Source: Cribrihabitans marinus (GTDB lineage Bacteria > Pseudomonadota > Alphaproteobacteria > Rhodobacterales > Rhodobacteraceae). From it: 64,000 bases of DNA. Both the position numbers and the translations under genes were made by a program. This document shows positions 32,264-41,871 of this stretch, one piece after another. The notes under the pieces were generated by a model. The model saw only the letters and a program-made list of their open reading frames with translations, did not search any database and had not been told where the DNA came from. Within the stretch, counting starts at the first letter, position 1. The number at the start of each line of letters is the position of its first letter. The stretch spans positions 186,001 through 250,000 of the forward strand of contig NZ_FNYD01000007.1 in assembly GCF_900109035.1 (NCBI RefSeq), in the 5' to 3' direction.

Positions 32264-33072
32264 GGCCGGACGAACTTCGCGCCGGTCCTGTTGCGCGCGC
32301 CTCCGACTGTGATCCGGTTGGTGCGCGGTGCGGGCTCCTGGAATACGCCATGCCCTGCGGCCAGTTCGGCCCTGAGAAGCACCAGCGACTGTTCCAGCGC
32401 CGTGCCCAGCGCCACGCGGGTTCCCTGCACCTCGGCCTTGGCCGAGACAACCGAGACGATCCGCGGCGCGCCGCTTTCGTATGAGAAGATCGGCGCGCCC
32501 GAGGAGCCGAAATCGACATCGCAGGACATCACCAGCACGCCCTGCTGGCGCGCCATCACCCCGCAGACTTCCTGAAGCGAGGGCGCCTCCGACCGGTCGA
32601 GCGCATAGGACACGACGCCGACCTGGTCGCCCTTGTGCGGGCGCGGGCCGGTCTGAAACGGGATCACCATGGTGTTGCGGATCGGCTGGTCCAGCTCGAG
32701 CAGCGCCACGTCGTTGCGCACCCGCTCGGTCGAGGCCGCGCCGCCATAGGCATAGTCGGGATGCACCACCGCGCGGCGGATGTTGCGATAGGCCGACGCG
32801 CTGCCGCGCCGCCAGCCGGCCAGGAACTCGATCCGCGCGGGGTCGATCCGCTGCGTCGTGGCCTTGTCGAAAAGGCAATGCGCTGCGGTCAGGACAAGGT
32901 CGGGGGCAATCAGTGACCCGGTGCAGAATCCCGTCCCGTCGATATCCAGGCGCCCGACGCCCATCCATTCGCGCCCGGAATCCATTGTCTCCAGGCTTTG
33001 CAGGCGGCTGTCCTGTGCCGCGGCCGCCGCCGGCAGAAGGGCCAGCAGGCACATCATAAACACTTTCCGCAC
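32260..33072 (-). CDS. Secreted trypsin-like serine protease, copy A
   Basis: 270 residues if started at GTG 33072 (GGAGG upstream, giving MRKVFMMCLLALLPAAAAAQ, a good signal peptide); GTG 33063 and ATG 33057 are alternatives. The triad is complete: His in LTAAHCLF, Asp in NDVALLELD, Ser in FGSSGAPI. It shares length, layout and the C-terminal TGAKFVRP with copy B. The -S-G-A-P/-S-G-S-A active-site sequences place both among divergent bacterial trypsin-like proteins, possibly specific processing enzymes. Confidence 0.88.
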   Translation of the reverse strand: MRKVFMMCLLALLPAAAAAQDSRLQSLETMDSGREWMGVGRLDIDGTGFCTGSLIAPDLVLTAAHCLFDKATTQRIDPARIEFLAGWRRGSASAYRNIRRAVVHPDYAYGGAASTERVRNDVALLELDQPIRNTMVIPFQTGPRPHKGDQVGVVSYALDRSEAPSLQEVCGVMARQQGVLVMSCDVDFGSSGAPIFSYESGAPRIVSVVSAKAEVQGTRVALGTALEQSLVLLRAELAAGHGVFQEPAPRTNRITVGGARNRTGAKFVRP

Positions 33073-33146
33073 AAACCCCTCCACGCCCTGATCGCCACCC
33101 GCTTCTAGAAAGAGCATTGGGCAAAAATGCGGCAATGCCGAGGCAT

Positions 33147-34469
33147 TCAGCGCAGGATCGGCACCGTTGATGCGGAATTGTCGCGGCCCGACAGCGCCGG
33201 GGGCACCGGCCCGCCGCTGGCCCAATCGAGCAGTTCAACCGTATGAACCACCGGCACCGCCGTTCCCGATCCGATCTGCATCATGCAGCCGATATTGCCC
33301 GCCGCGATCACGTCCGGGGCCTTCGCCTCCAGCGTCCGGACCTTGCGCGTCTTCAGCTTGGCCGAGATCTCGGGCTGCATCAGGTTGTAGGTGCCCGCGC
33401 TGCCGCAGCACAGGTGGCTGTCGGCCGGCTCGACCACCGTGAAACCGGCGCGTTTCAGCAGGTCCTTAGGAAAGGTCTTGATCTTCTGCCCGTGCTGCAG
33501 CGAACAGGCCGCGTGATAGGCCACCGTCAGTCCTTGATCGGTGCCTTCGGGCAGGTCCAGCCGCATCAGCAGCTCGCTCACGTCCAGCGCGATCTCCGAC
33601 ACCCTTTTCGCATCCTCCGCCAGGGCATCGGCACGGAACATGTGCCCGTAATCCTTCACCGTCGTGCCGCAGCCGCTGGTGTTGATGACGACGGCATCCA
33701 GCCCCGCGCCGTCCATCTCGCGGGTCCAGGCGCGGATGTTCTTCGCGGCCGTCTCGTGCGCCTCCGAGGTCTTGCCCATGTGATGGGTCAGCGCGCCGCA
33801 GCAGCCCGCGCCTTCGGCCACCACCACCTCGCAGCCCAGCCGCCGCAGCAGGCGGATGGTGGCGTCGTTGATGTCGGTGTTCAGCGCCTTTTGCGCACAG
33901 CCCGTCATCAGCGCCACCCGCATCCGCCGCGCGCCCTGCGGGGCAAAGCTCTGCGGATCGTCGTTGCGGCTGACCGGCGGGATCTGCCTGGGCGCCATCT
34001 CGAGCATCGCGCGCAGCCGGGCATCGGGCATCCAGCCCTTGAACGGGCGGGCCAGCTTGGCCCCCAGCATCGCCAGCCGGAACCGCGTCGGATAGGGCAG
34101 GATCCGCGCCAGCACCCAGCGCAGCGCGCGGTCGGACAGCGGCCGCTTGTAGCGCCGCTCGATATAGTCGCGGGCGTGGTCCACCAGATGCATGTAATGC
34201 ACACCCGAAGGGCAGGTCGTCATGCAGGCCAGGCAGCTCAGGCAGCGGTCGACATGCTTGACGGTGCGCGCATCCGGCACCCGGTCATTCTCCAGCATGT
34301 CCTTCATCAGGTAGATCCGCCCGCGCGGGCTGTCCAACTCGTCGCCCAGCACCTGGTAGGTCGGGCAGGTCGCCGTGCAGAACCCGCAATGCACGCAGGA
34401 GCGCAGGATCTCGTTGGCCCGCGCGGTGCCCGGGTCGCGCAACTGCTCTTCGGTGAAATGCGTCTGCAT
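33147..34469 (-). CDS. glcF: Glycolate oxidase, iron-sulfur subunit
   Basis: 440 residues. Two [4Fe-4S] motifs at the N terminus, CVHCGFCTATCP and CLSCLACMTTCP, are followed by two CCG domains (GCAQKAL...GAGCCG and HAACSLQHGQ...HLCCGSAG). GlcF passes electrons from the flavin subunits to the membrane quinone pool. It is the last gene of glcDEF, 3 nt after glcE. Length is slightly above the E. coli protein (407) because of a C-terminal extension. Confidence 0.95.
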   Translation of the reverse strand: MQTHFTEEQLRDPGTARANEILRSCVHCGFCTATCPTYQVLGDELDSPRGRIYLMKDMLENDRVPDARTVKHVDRCLSCLACMTTCPSGVHYMHLVDHARDYIERRYKRPLSDRALRWVLARILPYPTRFRLAMLGAKLARPFKGWMPDARLRAMLEMAPRQIPPVSRNDDPQSFAPQGARRMRVALMTGCAQKALNTDINDATIRLLRRLGCEVVVAEGAGCCGALTHHMGKTSEAHETAAKNIRAWTREMDGAGLDAVVINTSGCGTTVKDYGHMFRADALAEDAKRVSEIALDVSELLMRLDLPEGTDQGLTVAYHAACSLQHGQKIKTFPKDLLKRAGFTVVEPADSHLCCGSAGTYNLMQPEISAKLKTRKVRTLEAKAPDVIAAGNIGCMMQIGSGTAVPVVHTVELLDWASGGPVPPALSGRDNSASTVPILR

Positions 34470-34472
34470 GAC

Positions 34473-35573
34473 CTACCCCATCAATCCCGGATTGAACACG
34501 CCCCTGGGGTCGAACCGCGCCCGCAACCCGGCGCCGATCCTGGCCAGTGGCGCCGGCTCGGGCTGGAACATGCCCAGGCGCGCGCGCGTCTCCGGCGCGC
34601 CGCGCACCAGCGTGGCATGGCCCGAGAACGCGCCCAGCCGCGCGCGCAGGTCCGTGCCCTCGGGCACACGCGCCCAGATCAGCCCGCCGCCCCAGTCGAA
34701 CAGCAGCGCCTCGGCCTGCGCCCGCGCGGCAATGTCCGGGGCATTGCCCGGCTTGACCGAGATCCGCCAGACATCGCCGGGCCGGTCATGAAACGCCGCC
34801 ACATCCCGCAGGCTCCGCCACAGCGCGGCGCTGTCATCGGCCCGTGAAACCGTGCCGAACTGGTCCAACAGGGCCTCGAGCCGCCCGGCACGGTAATCGA
34901 CCGAGGCCGCGAACCCCTCGACCCGCAGGAGCGCCAGCCCGGCAGCCGGGTCATGGGCCGCCCCCGTGACCTCGAAGGGCGAGCCCAGCGCCGCCGACAA
35001 AACCCGCACGGCCGATTTGGCATCCGGCACCGCGACCTGCACGGTGGCCTCAGCCTCAGGCACCGGCAACACCTTCAGCGCCACCTCGCTCAGGACGCCC
35101 AGCGTGCCCCAGGATCCGGCCATCAGCTTGACAAGATCATAGCCGGTCACGTTCTTCATCACCCGCCCGCCATTGCGGATCACCTGGCCCGCCCCGTCGA
35201 CGAAGCGCACGCCCAGCAGGAAATCGCGGCACGCGCCCACCTGCACCCGGCGCGGCCCCGAGACATTGGCCGCCACCACGCCGCCGATCGTCGGCGCTCC
35301 TTCCGTGCCCAGCAACCCGCGATGGTCCATCGGCTCGAAGGCCAGCCGCTGGCCCTCTTCCGCCAGCGCCGCCTCGACCTCGGCCACCGGCGTGCCCGCC
35401 TGCACCACAAGCGTCAGCGCCCCCGGCTCGTAGGTCACGATGCCACGCAGGCCGGCGGTGCTCAGAACCGGACCGGTGTCTGCCAGCCGCGTTCCGCCGC
35501 CGGCAATCCGCACCGGCGCATCCTGCGCGGCCACCATCTCGGCCAGTTCGGCCTCGTTCCCGGGTGTCAGCAT
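34473..35573 (-). CDS. glcE: Glycolate oxidase, FAD-binding subunit
   Basis: 366 residues, FAD-binding type 4 (PCMH) fold: VRIAGGGTRL, GLLGTEGAPTIGGVVAANVSGPRR, NVTGYDLVKLMAGSWGTLGVL. It is a shorter companion of GlcD; both are needed for glycolate oxidation to glyoxylate. Start at ATG 35573, 50 nt after glcD. That gap holds copy 4 of the dispersed hairpin element. Confidence 0.94.
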   Translation of the reverse strand: MLTPGNEAELAEMVAAQDAPVRIAGGGTRLADTGPVLSTAGLRGIVTYEPGALTLVVQAGTPVAEVEAALAEEGQRLAFEPMDHRGLLGTEGAPTIGGVVAANVSGPRRVQVGACRDFLLGVRFVDGAGQVIRNGGRVMKNVTGYDLVKLMAGSWGTLGVLSEVALKVLPVPEAEATVQVAVPDAKSAVRVLSAALGSPFEVTGAAHDPAAGLALLRVEGFAASVDYRAGRLEALLDQFGTVSRADDSAALWRSLRDVAAFHDRPGDVWRISVKPGNAPDIAARAQAEALLFDWGGGLIWARVPEGTDLRARLGAFSGHATLVRGAPETRARLGMFQPEPAPLARIGAGLRARFDPRGVFNPGLMG

Positions 35574-35580
35574 GTCTTCA

Positions 35581-35622
35581 TCTTTTTCCAAATACTCACG
35601 GATGCCGCCGCCAGGCGGCAGC
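35581..35622 (-). repeat. Dispersed hairpin plus TATTT element, copy 4
   Basis: On the minus strand a GCCGCC-TG-GCGGC stem-loop is followed by GTGAGTATTTGG and AAAAAGATGAAG, then the glcE ATG. It begins at the glcD stop codon. Placed between two genes of one operon, it may set the glcD:glcE ratio. Confidence 0.6.
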
Positions 35623-35623
35623 C

Positions 35624-37072
35624 CTATTCGGCCGCCATCCGCACGACCCGCCGCCGATAGGAAGAGGCCAGCGGAAACACCTTGGCCGGATTCAGCAGCC
35701 AATCCGGGTCGAACACATCCTTCACCGCCATCTGTGCCTCAAGGTCGGCCGCCCCGTATTGATGCAGCATCAGGTCGCGCTTTTCGATGCCGACCCCGTG
35801 CTCGCCGGTCAGGCAACCGCCGGCATCGACGCAGAGGCGCAGGATATCCGCCCCGAATGCCTCGCATTTCTCCAGATCGCCGGGCTTGTTCGCGTCGAAC
35901 AGGATCAGCGGGTGCATGTTGCCGTCGCCTGCGTGAAAGACGTTGCCCACGGCCAGCCCGTAGTCCTTGCTCAACTCCCCGATCCGGCGCAGCACCATCG
36001 GCAGTTCCGAGACCGGGATGGTCCCGTCGAGGCACATGTAGTCGTTGATCTGCCCCATCGCCCCGAACGCCGATTTCCGGCCCAGCCAGATCCGCGCGCT
36101 TTCCTCTTCCGAGCCGCTCTCGCGCAGCTCCACCGGGTCATGGGTCCGGGCGATCTCGAGGATCCGGCCCAGCTGCGCGTCGATCTCGGCCTCCGAACCC
36201 TCGACCTCGACGATCAGCAGCGCCTCGCAATCGGGATAGCCCGCGCCGGCGAATTCCTCGCAGGCCCGGATGCACAGGCGGTCCATGAACTCGATCGCCA
36301 CCGGCAGCACGCCGGCCTTGATGATGTCGCTCACGCACTGGCCCGCCACTTCGGTCGAATCGAACCCCATCAGCACCGGCCGCGCGCCTTCCGGCTTGGG
36401 CAGGATGCGCAGCGTGGCCTCGGTCACCACGCCCAGCTGTCCCTCGCTGCCGCAGATCACGCCCAGCAGGTCCAGCCCGCCCGCGTCCAGATGCGCGCCG
36501 CCGATTTCCGTCACTGTGCCGTCCATCAGCACCAGCTTGACGCCCAGCAGATTGTTGGTCGTCACCCCGTATTTCAGGCAATGCGCCCCGCCGGAATTCA
36601 TCGCGATGTTGCCGGCGATGGCGCAGGCCAGCTGCGAGGACGGGTCGGGGGCGTAGAAGAACCCCTCTTCCTCGACCGCGCCGGTGACGCTCAGGTTGGT
36701 GCGCCCCGACTGCACCCGCACGAACCGGTTGTCATAGTCGACTTCCAGCACCTCGTTCATCCGCGCCACGCCCAGGATCACGCTGTCCGCGGTGGGCAGC
36801 GACCCGCCGGCCAGCGAGGTGCCGGCACCGCGGGGCACGACCGGCACGCCCTCTTCATGGCAGATCCGCAGAATGGCGGCGACGTCCTCGGTCCGAGACG
36901 GCAGCACCACGCACAGCGGCGGGCAGCGATAAGCGGTCAGGGCATCGCATTCATAGGCCCGGGTTTCGGCCTCGTCATGTATCACCGCATCCGACGGCAG
37001 CACCGCCTGGAGACGGCGGACCAGACGATCCTTGCGGGCCAGAACGCGCGGGTCCGGCGTCGGCATGTCCAT
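35624..37072 (-). CDS. glcD: Glycolate oxidase, catalytic FAD subunit
   Basis: 482 residues from ATG 37072 (AAAGGAAG upstream). The FAD type 4 motif is PVVPRGAGTSLAGG, with AIAGNIAMNSGGAHCLKYG and NVFHAGDGNMHPLIL typical of GlcD and D-lactate dehydrogenases; a CLTGEHGVGIEKRD signature lies near the C terminus. With GlcE and GlcF it oxidises glycolate, a major phytoplankton exudate, to glyoxylate. D-lactate may be an alternative substrate. A promoter with an overlapping dyad lies just upstream. Confidence 0.95.
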   Translation of the reverse strand: MDMPTPDPRVLARKDRLVRRLQAVLPSDAVIHDEAETRAYECDALTAYRCPPLCVVLPSRTEDVAAILRICHEEGVPVVPRGAGTSLAGGSLPTADSVILGVARMNEVLEVDYDNRFVRVQSGRTNLSVTGAVEEEGFFYAPDPSSQLACAIAGNIAMNSGGAHCLKYGVTTNNLLGVKLVLMDGTVTEIGGAHLDAGGLDLLGVICGSEGQLGVVTEATLRILPKPEGARPVLMGFDSTEVAGQCVSDIIKAGVLPVAIEFMDRLCIRACEEFAGAGYPDCEALLIVEVEGSEAEIDAQLGRILEIARTHDPVELRESGSEEESARIWLGRKSAFGAMGQINDYMCLDGTIPVSELPMVLRRIGELSKDYGLAVGNVFHAGDGNMHPLILFDANKPGDLEKCEAFGADILRLCVDAGGCLTGEHGVGIEKRDLMLHQYGAADLEAQMAVKDVFDPDWLLNPAKVFPLASSYRRRVVRMAAE

Positions 37073-37087
37073 GCGGGCTTCCTTTCT

Positions 37088-37124
37088 TTGGTAAAAAGAT
37101 ATTACCAATTTTATGATCTGACAA
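37088..37124 (-). promoter_or_regulatory. glcD promoter with operator dyad over the -10
   Basis: Read on the minus strand: -35 TTGTCA (37124-37119), a 17-bp spacer, -10 TATCTT (37101-37096). The -10 is the centre of a perfect 7-bp inverted repeat, TTGGTAA-N7-TTACCAA (37108-37088). TGGT/ACCA half-sites are typical of FadR-type GntR regulators such as GlcC/LldR/PdhR, though their usual spacing is shorter. Position over the -10 implies repression. No regulator gene is adjacent. Confidence 0.75.
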
Positions 37125-37236
37125 GAGATATCCGGCGACCGGACCGAGTGTAAGCGATAGCTCCGATACGATAACATCAAAACGCGTCACGCAGAAATGA
37201 CTGCCAGCCCACGCGCCGTTGCGCTAGGCTGCGCCC

Positions 37237-37584
37237 ATGCGTTTCCTGGTCCCACTGCTCGCCCTCGCCGCGCCCGCACTCGCCGATCCGCCAGTGATCG
37301 AGTCCGTCTCGGCCCGCCAGTCGGGCGACATCTGGCGCTTCGACGTGACGCTCTCGCATCCTGACACCGGCTGGGGGCATTACGCCGACGGCTGGCGCGT
37401 GCTGGCGATGGACGGCACCGAGCTGGGCATGCGGGTCCTGGCCCATCCGCACGTGACCGAGCAGCCCTTCACCCGGTCGCTCGGCAATGTGCGCGTGCCG
37501 GCGGGCGCCACCGAGGTGCAGATCGAGGCGCGCTGCCTGGTCGATGGCTGGGCCGGCGCGCCGGTCACGGTTTCGCTTCGCTGA
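37237..37584 (+). CDS. Small periplasmic protein, function unknown
   Basis: 115 residues. Signal peptide MRFLVPLLALAAPALADP, then one predicted beta-sandwich domain (VIESVSARQSGDIWRFDVTL, GWGHYADGWRVLAMDGTELG, EVQIEARCLVDGW). No family name is recognised but the pattern is that of a secreted domain. Its last 20 nt overlap the end of the convergent mechanosensitive channel gene. Confidence 0.75.
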   Translation: MRFLVPLLALAAPALADPPVIESVSARQSGDIWRFDVTLSHPDTGWGHYADGWRVLAMDGTELGMRVLAHPHVTEQPFTRSLGNVRVPAGATEVQIEARCLVDGWAGAPVTVSLR

Positions 37585-38908
37585 CACTCACCGGCAGGTC
37601 CTCGTTCATCACCCGAACCTCGCGCTGCGGGAACGGGATCGAGATCCCCTCGTCCTGGAACGCGTCCCACAGGGCGAGGAAGACATGGCCGCGGATATTG
37701 GTCAGGCCCCCGGTCGGATCGCTGATCCAGAACCGCAGGATGTAATCGACGCTGCTGTCACCGAAGCCCACGATATGGCACACCGGCTTGCGCCCAGGCC
37801 CGTCCAGCACGCGGTTTACCCCCTCGGCGGCGCGGATCGCCACCGCGCGCACCTTGTGGGGGTCGTCGTCATAGGCGGTGCCGAAATTCAGGTCCAGCCG
37901 CACGAACCGGTCGGAATGAGACCAGTTCACCACCTGGCTGGTGATCAGGTCCTCGTTCGGGATCAGGTATTCCTTGCCGTCGCGGGTGACGACGCTGACA
38001 TAGCGCGCGCCCAGCGCGTTGATCCATCCGAACGTGTCGCCCAGGCTGATCACGTCGCCCGGCTTTATCGACCGGTCCATCAGGATGATGATCCCCGAGA
38101 TCAGGTTCGACACCACCTTCTGCAGGCCGAAGCCGATGCCCACGCCGATGGCCCCCGACAAGAAGGCCAGCCCGGTCAGGTCGAAGCCCAGCGCGCGGAT
38201 GCCCATCATCAGCACCGTGCCGTAGAGCAACACCTGGACCGCCTTGGCCAGAAGCACCTGCATCGAGGGCGAGATGTCCTCGTTGCGCTTGAGCGCGGTG
38301 CCGGTCGCCTGCGTGACCAATCGGGCGGTCGTCAGCAGAACGCCGATCAGCAGCGCCGCCTTGAGGATGCCCAGAATCGAGATATGCAGCGTGCCGATTT
38401 CCAGCGCGACGCCATCGAGGAACGAGGCCACGTCGTCCACCAGGTCCAGCGCCACCAGCGTGGCGTAGATCCACATCGACCACTTGAACAGCAGGCGCAG
38501 CGTGCCGTTGCGCACCAGCCGCGCCAGGAAGGCGATCAGCAGCCAGGCGGTGGCCAGGGTGGCCACCACGCCGATGATGTAGCTGCGCGAGGGCCAGGTC
38601 ACCTGCTGCATCACCAGGTAGACCAGCCAGCACAGCACCATGAAATAGATCAGCGTCTGCCGCCTGAGGCATTGCACCAGGATACGCAGCCGCCATTTCG
38701 GCCAGCCCGCCCGGGCCCGCGCCCAATTCTCCCAGCGGGTCTCGGTCGCCTTTTTCAGCAGCCACGCCAGAACAAGAAGGCCCAGCACGATCAGCAACTG
38801 GTATTGCCGCCAGCCCGGCGTCAGGACCAGTTCGGCGATCCGGTCCGCGCGCTCCAGGAACGCCGCGATCACGTCCCAGATGGTCTCGGGCAACAGTTCT
38901 TCGGTCAT
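37565..38908 (-). CDS. MscS-family mechanosensitive ion channel
   Basis: 447 residues with about five to six membrane segments before the MscS core. The pore helix region reads SGAIGVGIGFGLQKVVSNLI and continues GIIILMDRSIKPGDVI, diagnostic of MscS; the cytoplasmic vestibule follows (GARYVSVVTRDGKEYLIPNE). The extra N-terminal helices make it longer than E. coli MscS (286), as in YbdG-like members. It releases solutes on osmotic downshift. GGAGG precedes the ATG at 38908. Confidence 0.93.
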   Translation of the reverse strand: MTEELLPETIWDVIAAFLERADRIAELVLTPGWRQYQLLIVLGLLVLAWLLKKATETRWENWARARAGWPKWRLRILVQCLRRQTLIYFMVLCWLVYLVMQQVTWPSRSYIIGVVATLATAWLLIAFLARLVRNGTLRLLFKWSMWIYATLVALDLVDDVASFLDGVALEIGTLHISILGILKAALLIGVLLTTARLVTQATGTALKRNEDISPSMQVLLAKAVQVLLYGTVLMMGIRALGFDLTGLAFLSGAIGVGIGFGLQKVVSNLISGIIILMDRSIKPGDVISLGDTFGWINALGARYVSVVTRDGKEYLIPNEDLITSQVVNWSHSDRFVRLDLNFGTAYDDDPHKVRAVAIRAAEGVNRVLDGPGRKPVCHIVGFGDSSVDYILRFWISDPTGGLTNIRGHVFLALWDAFQDEGISIPFPQREVRVMNEDLPVSVSEAKP

Positions 38909-39013
38909 TCGCGTGCCTCCCGGCCCCAAGAGACCGCTTTCCCGAAAGGATGGCAAGCACCGCACCCCATTCCCGCCTTGATCGGCAGGCGGCGGCGGGG
39001 TATCCCAACCGGC

Positions 39014-39112
39014 ATGACAAACGCCCATACCCCGGATTTCGGACTGCAGGACCGTGCGCGGCTGCGCGAACGGTTCTACGGCGCCGCCCATTCGGTTCTG
39101 GCCCGCCCCTGA
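39014..39112 (+). CDS. Possible 32-residue peptide upstream of leuC
   Basis: An ATG at 39014 opens a 32-codon frame ([20 protein letters not shown]..., ending SVLARP) that stops 52 nt before leuC. It has three leucine codons that are not clustered, so it does not look like a leu attenuator. No strong ribosome-binding site. It may be chance in G+C-rich DNA; reported because it lies in the leuC leader. Confidence 0.2.
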   Translation: MTNAHTPDFGLQDRARLRERFYGAAHSVLARP

Positions 39113-39164
39113 GGCGCGGCCACCCCTGAACAGCCAATCTCACAGCCCATCGGGAGAGGACCTC

Positions 39165-40571
39165 ATGTCCCCCAAGACACTCTATGACAAGATCTGGGAT
39201 GCCCATCTCGCGCATCAGGCCGAGGACGGCACCTGCCTTCTCTATATCGACCGCCATCTGGTGCACGAAGTGACCAGCCCGCAGGCCTTCGAGGGGCTGC
39301 GCATGGCCGGGCGCACGGTGCGCGCACCCGACAAGACCATCGCGGTGCCGGATCACAACGTGCCGACCACGCCGGGCCGCAACGACCCCGAGCAGATGCC
39401 CGAGGACAGCCGCATCCAGGTAGCCGCGCTGGACTCCAACGCGCGCGAGTTCGGCATCCACTACTACCCGGTCAGCGACATCCGCCAGGGCATCGTGCAT
39501 ATCGTCGGCCCCGAGCAGGGCTGGACATTGCCGGGCATGACCGTGGTCTGCGGCGACAGCCACACCGCCACCCACGGCGCGTTCGGTGCGCTGGCCCACG
39601 GCATCGGCACCTCCGAGGTCGAGCATGTGCTGGCCACCCAGACGCTGATCCAGCGCAAGGGCAAGAACATGAAGGTCGAGATCACCGGCCAGCTGCAGCC
39701 CGGCGTGACCGCCAAGGACATTACCCTTGCGGTCATCGGCGAGACCGGCACGGCCGGCGGCACCGGCTATGTGATCGAGTATTGCGGCGAGGCGATCCGG
39801 TCGCTGTCGATGGAAGGCCGCATGACCGTTTGCAACATGGCGATCGAGGGCGGCGCGCGCGCTGGCCTGATCGCGCCGGATGAGACCACGTTCGAGTATG
39901 TGAAGGGCCGCCCCCACGCGCCGAAAGGCGCCCAGTGGGAGGCCGCGCTGGCCTGGTGGAAGACGCTCTATTCCGACGACGACGCGCATTGGGACAAGGT
40001 CGTCACCATCCGCGGCGAGGACATCGCGCCGGTCGTGACCTGGGGCACCTCGCCCGAGGATGTGCTGCCGATCACCGGCACCGTGCCCAGCCCCGAGGAT
40101 TACGAGGGCGGCAAGGTCGACGCGGTGCGGCGCTCGCTGGACTACATGGGCCTGAAATCCGGCACGCCGCTTTCCGAGATCGAGATCGACACGGTGTTCA
40201 TCGGCTCCTGCACCAACGGACGGATCGAGGATCTGCGCGCGGCGGCAGAGATCCTGAAGGGCAAGAAGGTCAAAGACGGCCTGCGTGCCATGGTCGTGCC
40301 CGGCTCGGGCCTGGTGCGGGCCCAGGCCGAGGAAGAGGGTCTGGCCGACATCTTCAAGGAGGCCGGGTTCGAATGGCGGCTGGCGGGCTGTTCCATGTGC
40401 CTGGCCATGAACCCCGATCAGCTCAGCCCCGGCGAGCGTTGTGCCGCCACCTCGAACCGCAATTTCGAGGGCCGGCAGGGTCGTGGCGGACGGACCCACC
40501 TGCTCAGCCCCGCGATGGCGGCGGCGGCAGCGGTCACGGGACGTCTGACGGATGTGCGGGAACTGATGTAG
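39165..40571 (+). CDS. leuC: 3-isopropylmalate dehydratase, large subunit
   Basis: 468 residues, aconitase superfamily. The [4Fe-4S] cluster cysteines are in FIGSCTNGR and GCSMCLAMN. With LeuD it isomerises 2-isopropylmalate to 3-isopropylmalate in leucine synthesis. CGGGAGAGGA lies before the ATG. It is followed by an HdeD-like gene and then leuD, an uncommon interruption of the leuCD pair. Confidence 0.97.
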   Translation: MSPKTLYDKIWDAHLAHQAEDGTCLLYIDRHLVHEVTSPQAFEGLRMAGRTVRAPDKTIAVPDHNVPTTPGRNDPEQMPEDSRIQVAALDSNAREFGIHYYPVSDIRQGIVHIVGPEQGWTLPGMTVVCGDSHTATHGAFGALAHGIGTSEVEHVLATQTLIQRKGKNMKVEITGQLQPGVTAKDITLAVIGETGTAGGTGYVIEYCGEAIRSLSMEGRMTVCNMAIEGGARAGLIAPDETTFEYVKGRPHAPKGAQWEAALAWWKTLYSDDDAHWDKVVTIRGEDIAPVVTWGTSPEDVLPITGTVPSPEDYEGGKVDAVRRSLDYMGLKSGTPLSEIEIDTVFIGSCTNGRIEDLRAAAEILKGKKVKDGLRAMVVPGSGLVRAQAEEEGLADIFKEAGFEWRLAGCSMCLAMNPDQLSPGERCAATSNRNFEGRQGRGGRTHLLSPAMAAAAAVTGRLTDVRELM

Positions 40572-40608
40572 GCTGCCGACATCTGTCGGATCTTCAAAGG
40601 AAAAAACC

Positions 40609-41130
40609 ATGAGCGACTGGCTGAAACTGCTTCTTCTGGGACTCCTGTCCATTGTCTTCGGCGTAATTGTCCTGGCGGCGCCGGTCGTCGCCTCGGTGGC
40701 GATCACTGTCCTGACCGGCATCCTGCTGCTGATCAGCGGGGGCTTGCAGGCCATCGGCGGCTTCACTGTCGAGGGCGCCTTGAACAAGGTCCTGGGAATC
40801 GTGATGGGCCTGATCATGCTGTTTCTCGGCTGGTCGTTCCTGGCCCACCCGCTCGAGGGCACGCTGACGCTGGCCACGGTGGTGATGATCCTCTTTGCCG
40901 CGGGCGGCATCGCGCGGATCATCCTGTCCTTCCAGATGCGCGACACGCAGTTCTTCTGGCCGATGCTGATCTCGGGCGCTCTGTCGCTGCTTCTGGCGGG
41001 ATACATTCTGGCCAATGCCGGCGCGGGTCTGGCGCTCAGCCTGCTGGGCATCCTGCTGGGCATCGAGATGCTGTTCAACGGCTTCGGGCTGGTCTTCGCG
41101 TCACTCTTCATGCGCAGCGCCTCGCGGTAG
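40609..41130 (+). CDS. HdeD-family (DUF308) membrane protein
   Basis: 173 residues with about six hydrophobic helices and short loops ([19 protein letters not shown] at the N terminus, [19 protein letters not shown] at the C terminus). This matches DUF308, which includes E. coli HdeD, linked to acid resistance at high cell density. Its insertion between leuC and leuD, 37 nt after leuC, suggests co-transcription but no clear functional link. Confidence 0.88.
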   Translation: MSDWLKLLLLGLLSIVFGVIVLAAPVVASVAITVLTGILLLISGGLQAIGGFTVEGALNKVLGIVMGLIMLFLGWSFLAHPLEGTLTLATVVMILFAAGGIARIILSFQMRDTQFFWPMLISGALSLLLAGYILANAGAGLALSLLGILLGIEMLFNGFGLVFASLFMRSASR

Positions 41131-41210
41131 CGCGGGCGCCGCGCCTCAACCTCATCTGGCCGACACGGCCAATCGCCTGCGCATCGCAGGCCGGAAGCAG
41201 GAAAGCTCAC

Positions 41211-41816
41211 ATGGAAAAGTTCATCAAGCTCACAGGGGTCGCGGCGCCGATGCCGCTGGTCAATATCGACACCGACATGATCATCCCCAAGCAGTTCCTC
41301 AAGACGATCAAGCGCTCGGGACTGGGCATCAACCTGTTCGACGAGATGCGCTATGACGACAATGGCGACGAGATCCCCGATTTCGTCCTCAACAAGCCGC
41401 AATACCGCGATGCGCAGATCCTGGTGGCGGGCGACAATTTCGGCTGCGGCTCGTCGCGCGAACACGCACCCTGGGCGCTGCTGGATTTCGGCATCCGCTG
41501 CGTGATCTCGACCAGCTTTGCCGACATCTTCTACAACAACTGCTTCAAGAACGGCATCCTGCCCATCGTCCTGCCGCAAGAGGAGGTGGACAAACTGATG
41601 GACGACGCGGCGCGCGGCGCGAACGCGGTGCTGACCGTCGATCTGGAAAACCAGACGATCTCGGGCCCGGATGGCGGCACGATCGGGTTCGAAGTCGATT
41701 CGTTCCAGAAGCATTGCCTGCTGAACGGGCTCGACGATATCGGCCAGACTCTCGAAAAAGGCGCCGCCATCGACGCGTTCGAGGCCCAGGCCGCCCAGGC
41801 CCGCCCCTGGGTCTGA
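41211..41816 (+). CDS. leuD: 3-isopropylmalate dehydratase, small subunit
   Basis: 201 residues. [20 protein letters not shown] and [17 protein letters not shown] are the swivel-domain hallmarks. It completes the LeuCD heterodimer. The gene starts 80 nt after the HdeD-like gene and is followed by a strong intrinsic terminator. Confidence 0.97.
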   Translation: MEKFIKLTGVAAPMPLVNIDTDMIIPKQFLKTIKRSGLGINLFDEMRYDDNGDEIPDFVLNKPQYRDAQILVAGDNFGCGSSREHAPWALLDFGIRCVISTSFADIFYNNCFKNGILPIVLPQEEVDKLMDDAARGANAVLTVDLENQTISGPDGGTIGFEVDSFQKHCLLNGLDDIGQTLEKGAAIDAFEAQAAQARPWV

Positions 41817-41837
41817 AATTTCCGTAGCGTCAAGTTT

Positions 41838-41871
41838 GGGTCGGCGGTTCTTCGCCGACCCGGCCTGTTTT
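41838..41871 (+). terminator. Intrinsic terminator after leuD
   Basis: A perfect 9-bp stem GGGTCGGCG/CGCCGACCC with loop GTTCTT, then GGCCTGTTTT. It lies 21 nt after the leuD stop and ends the leuC-leuD transcript. Confidence 0.88.

Noticed and set aside
39014-39112. leu attenuator leader peptide before leuC
   Set aside because: The small frame has only scattered leucine codons and no following terminator/antiterminator pair, so attenuation is not supported.
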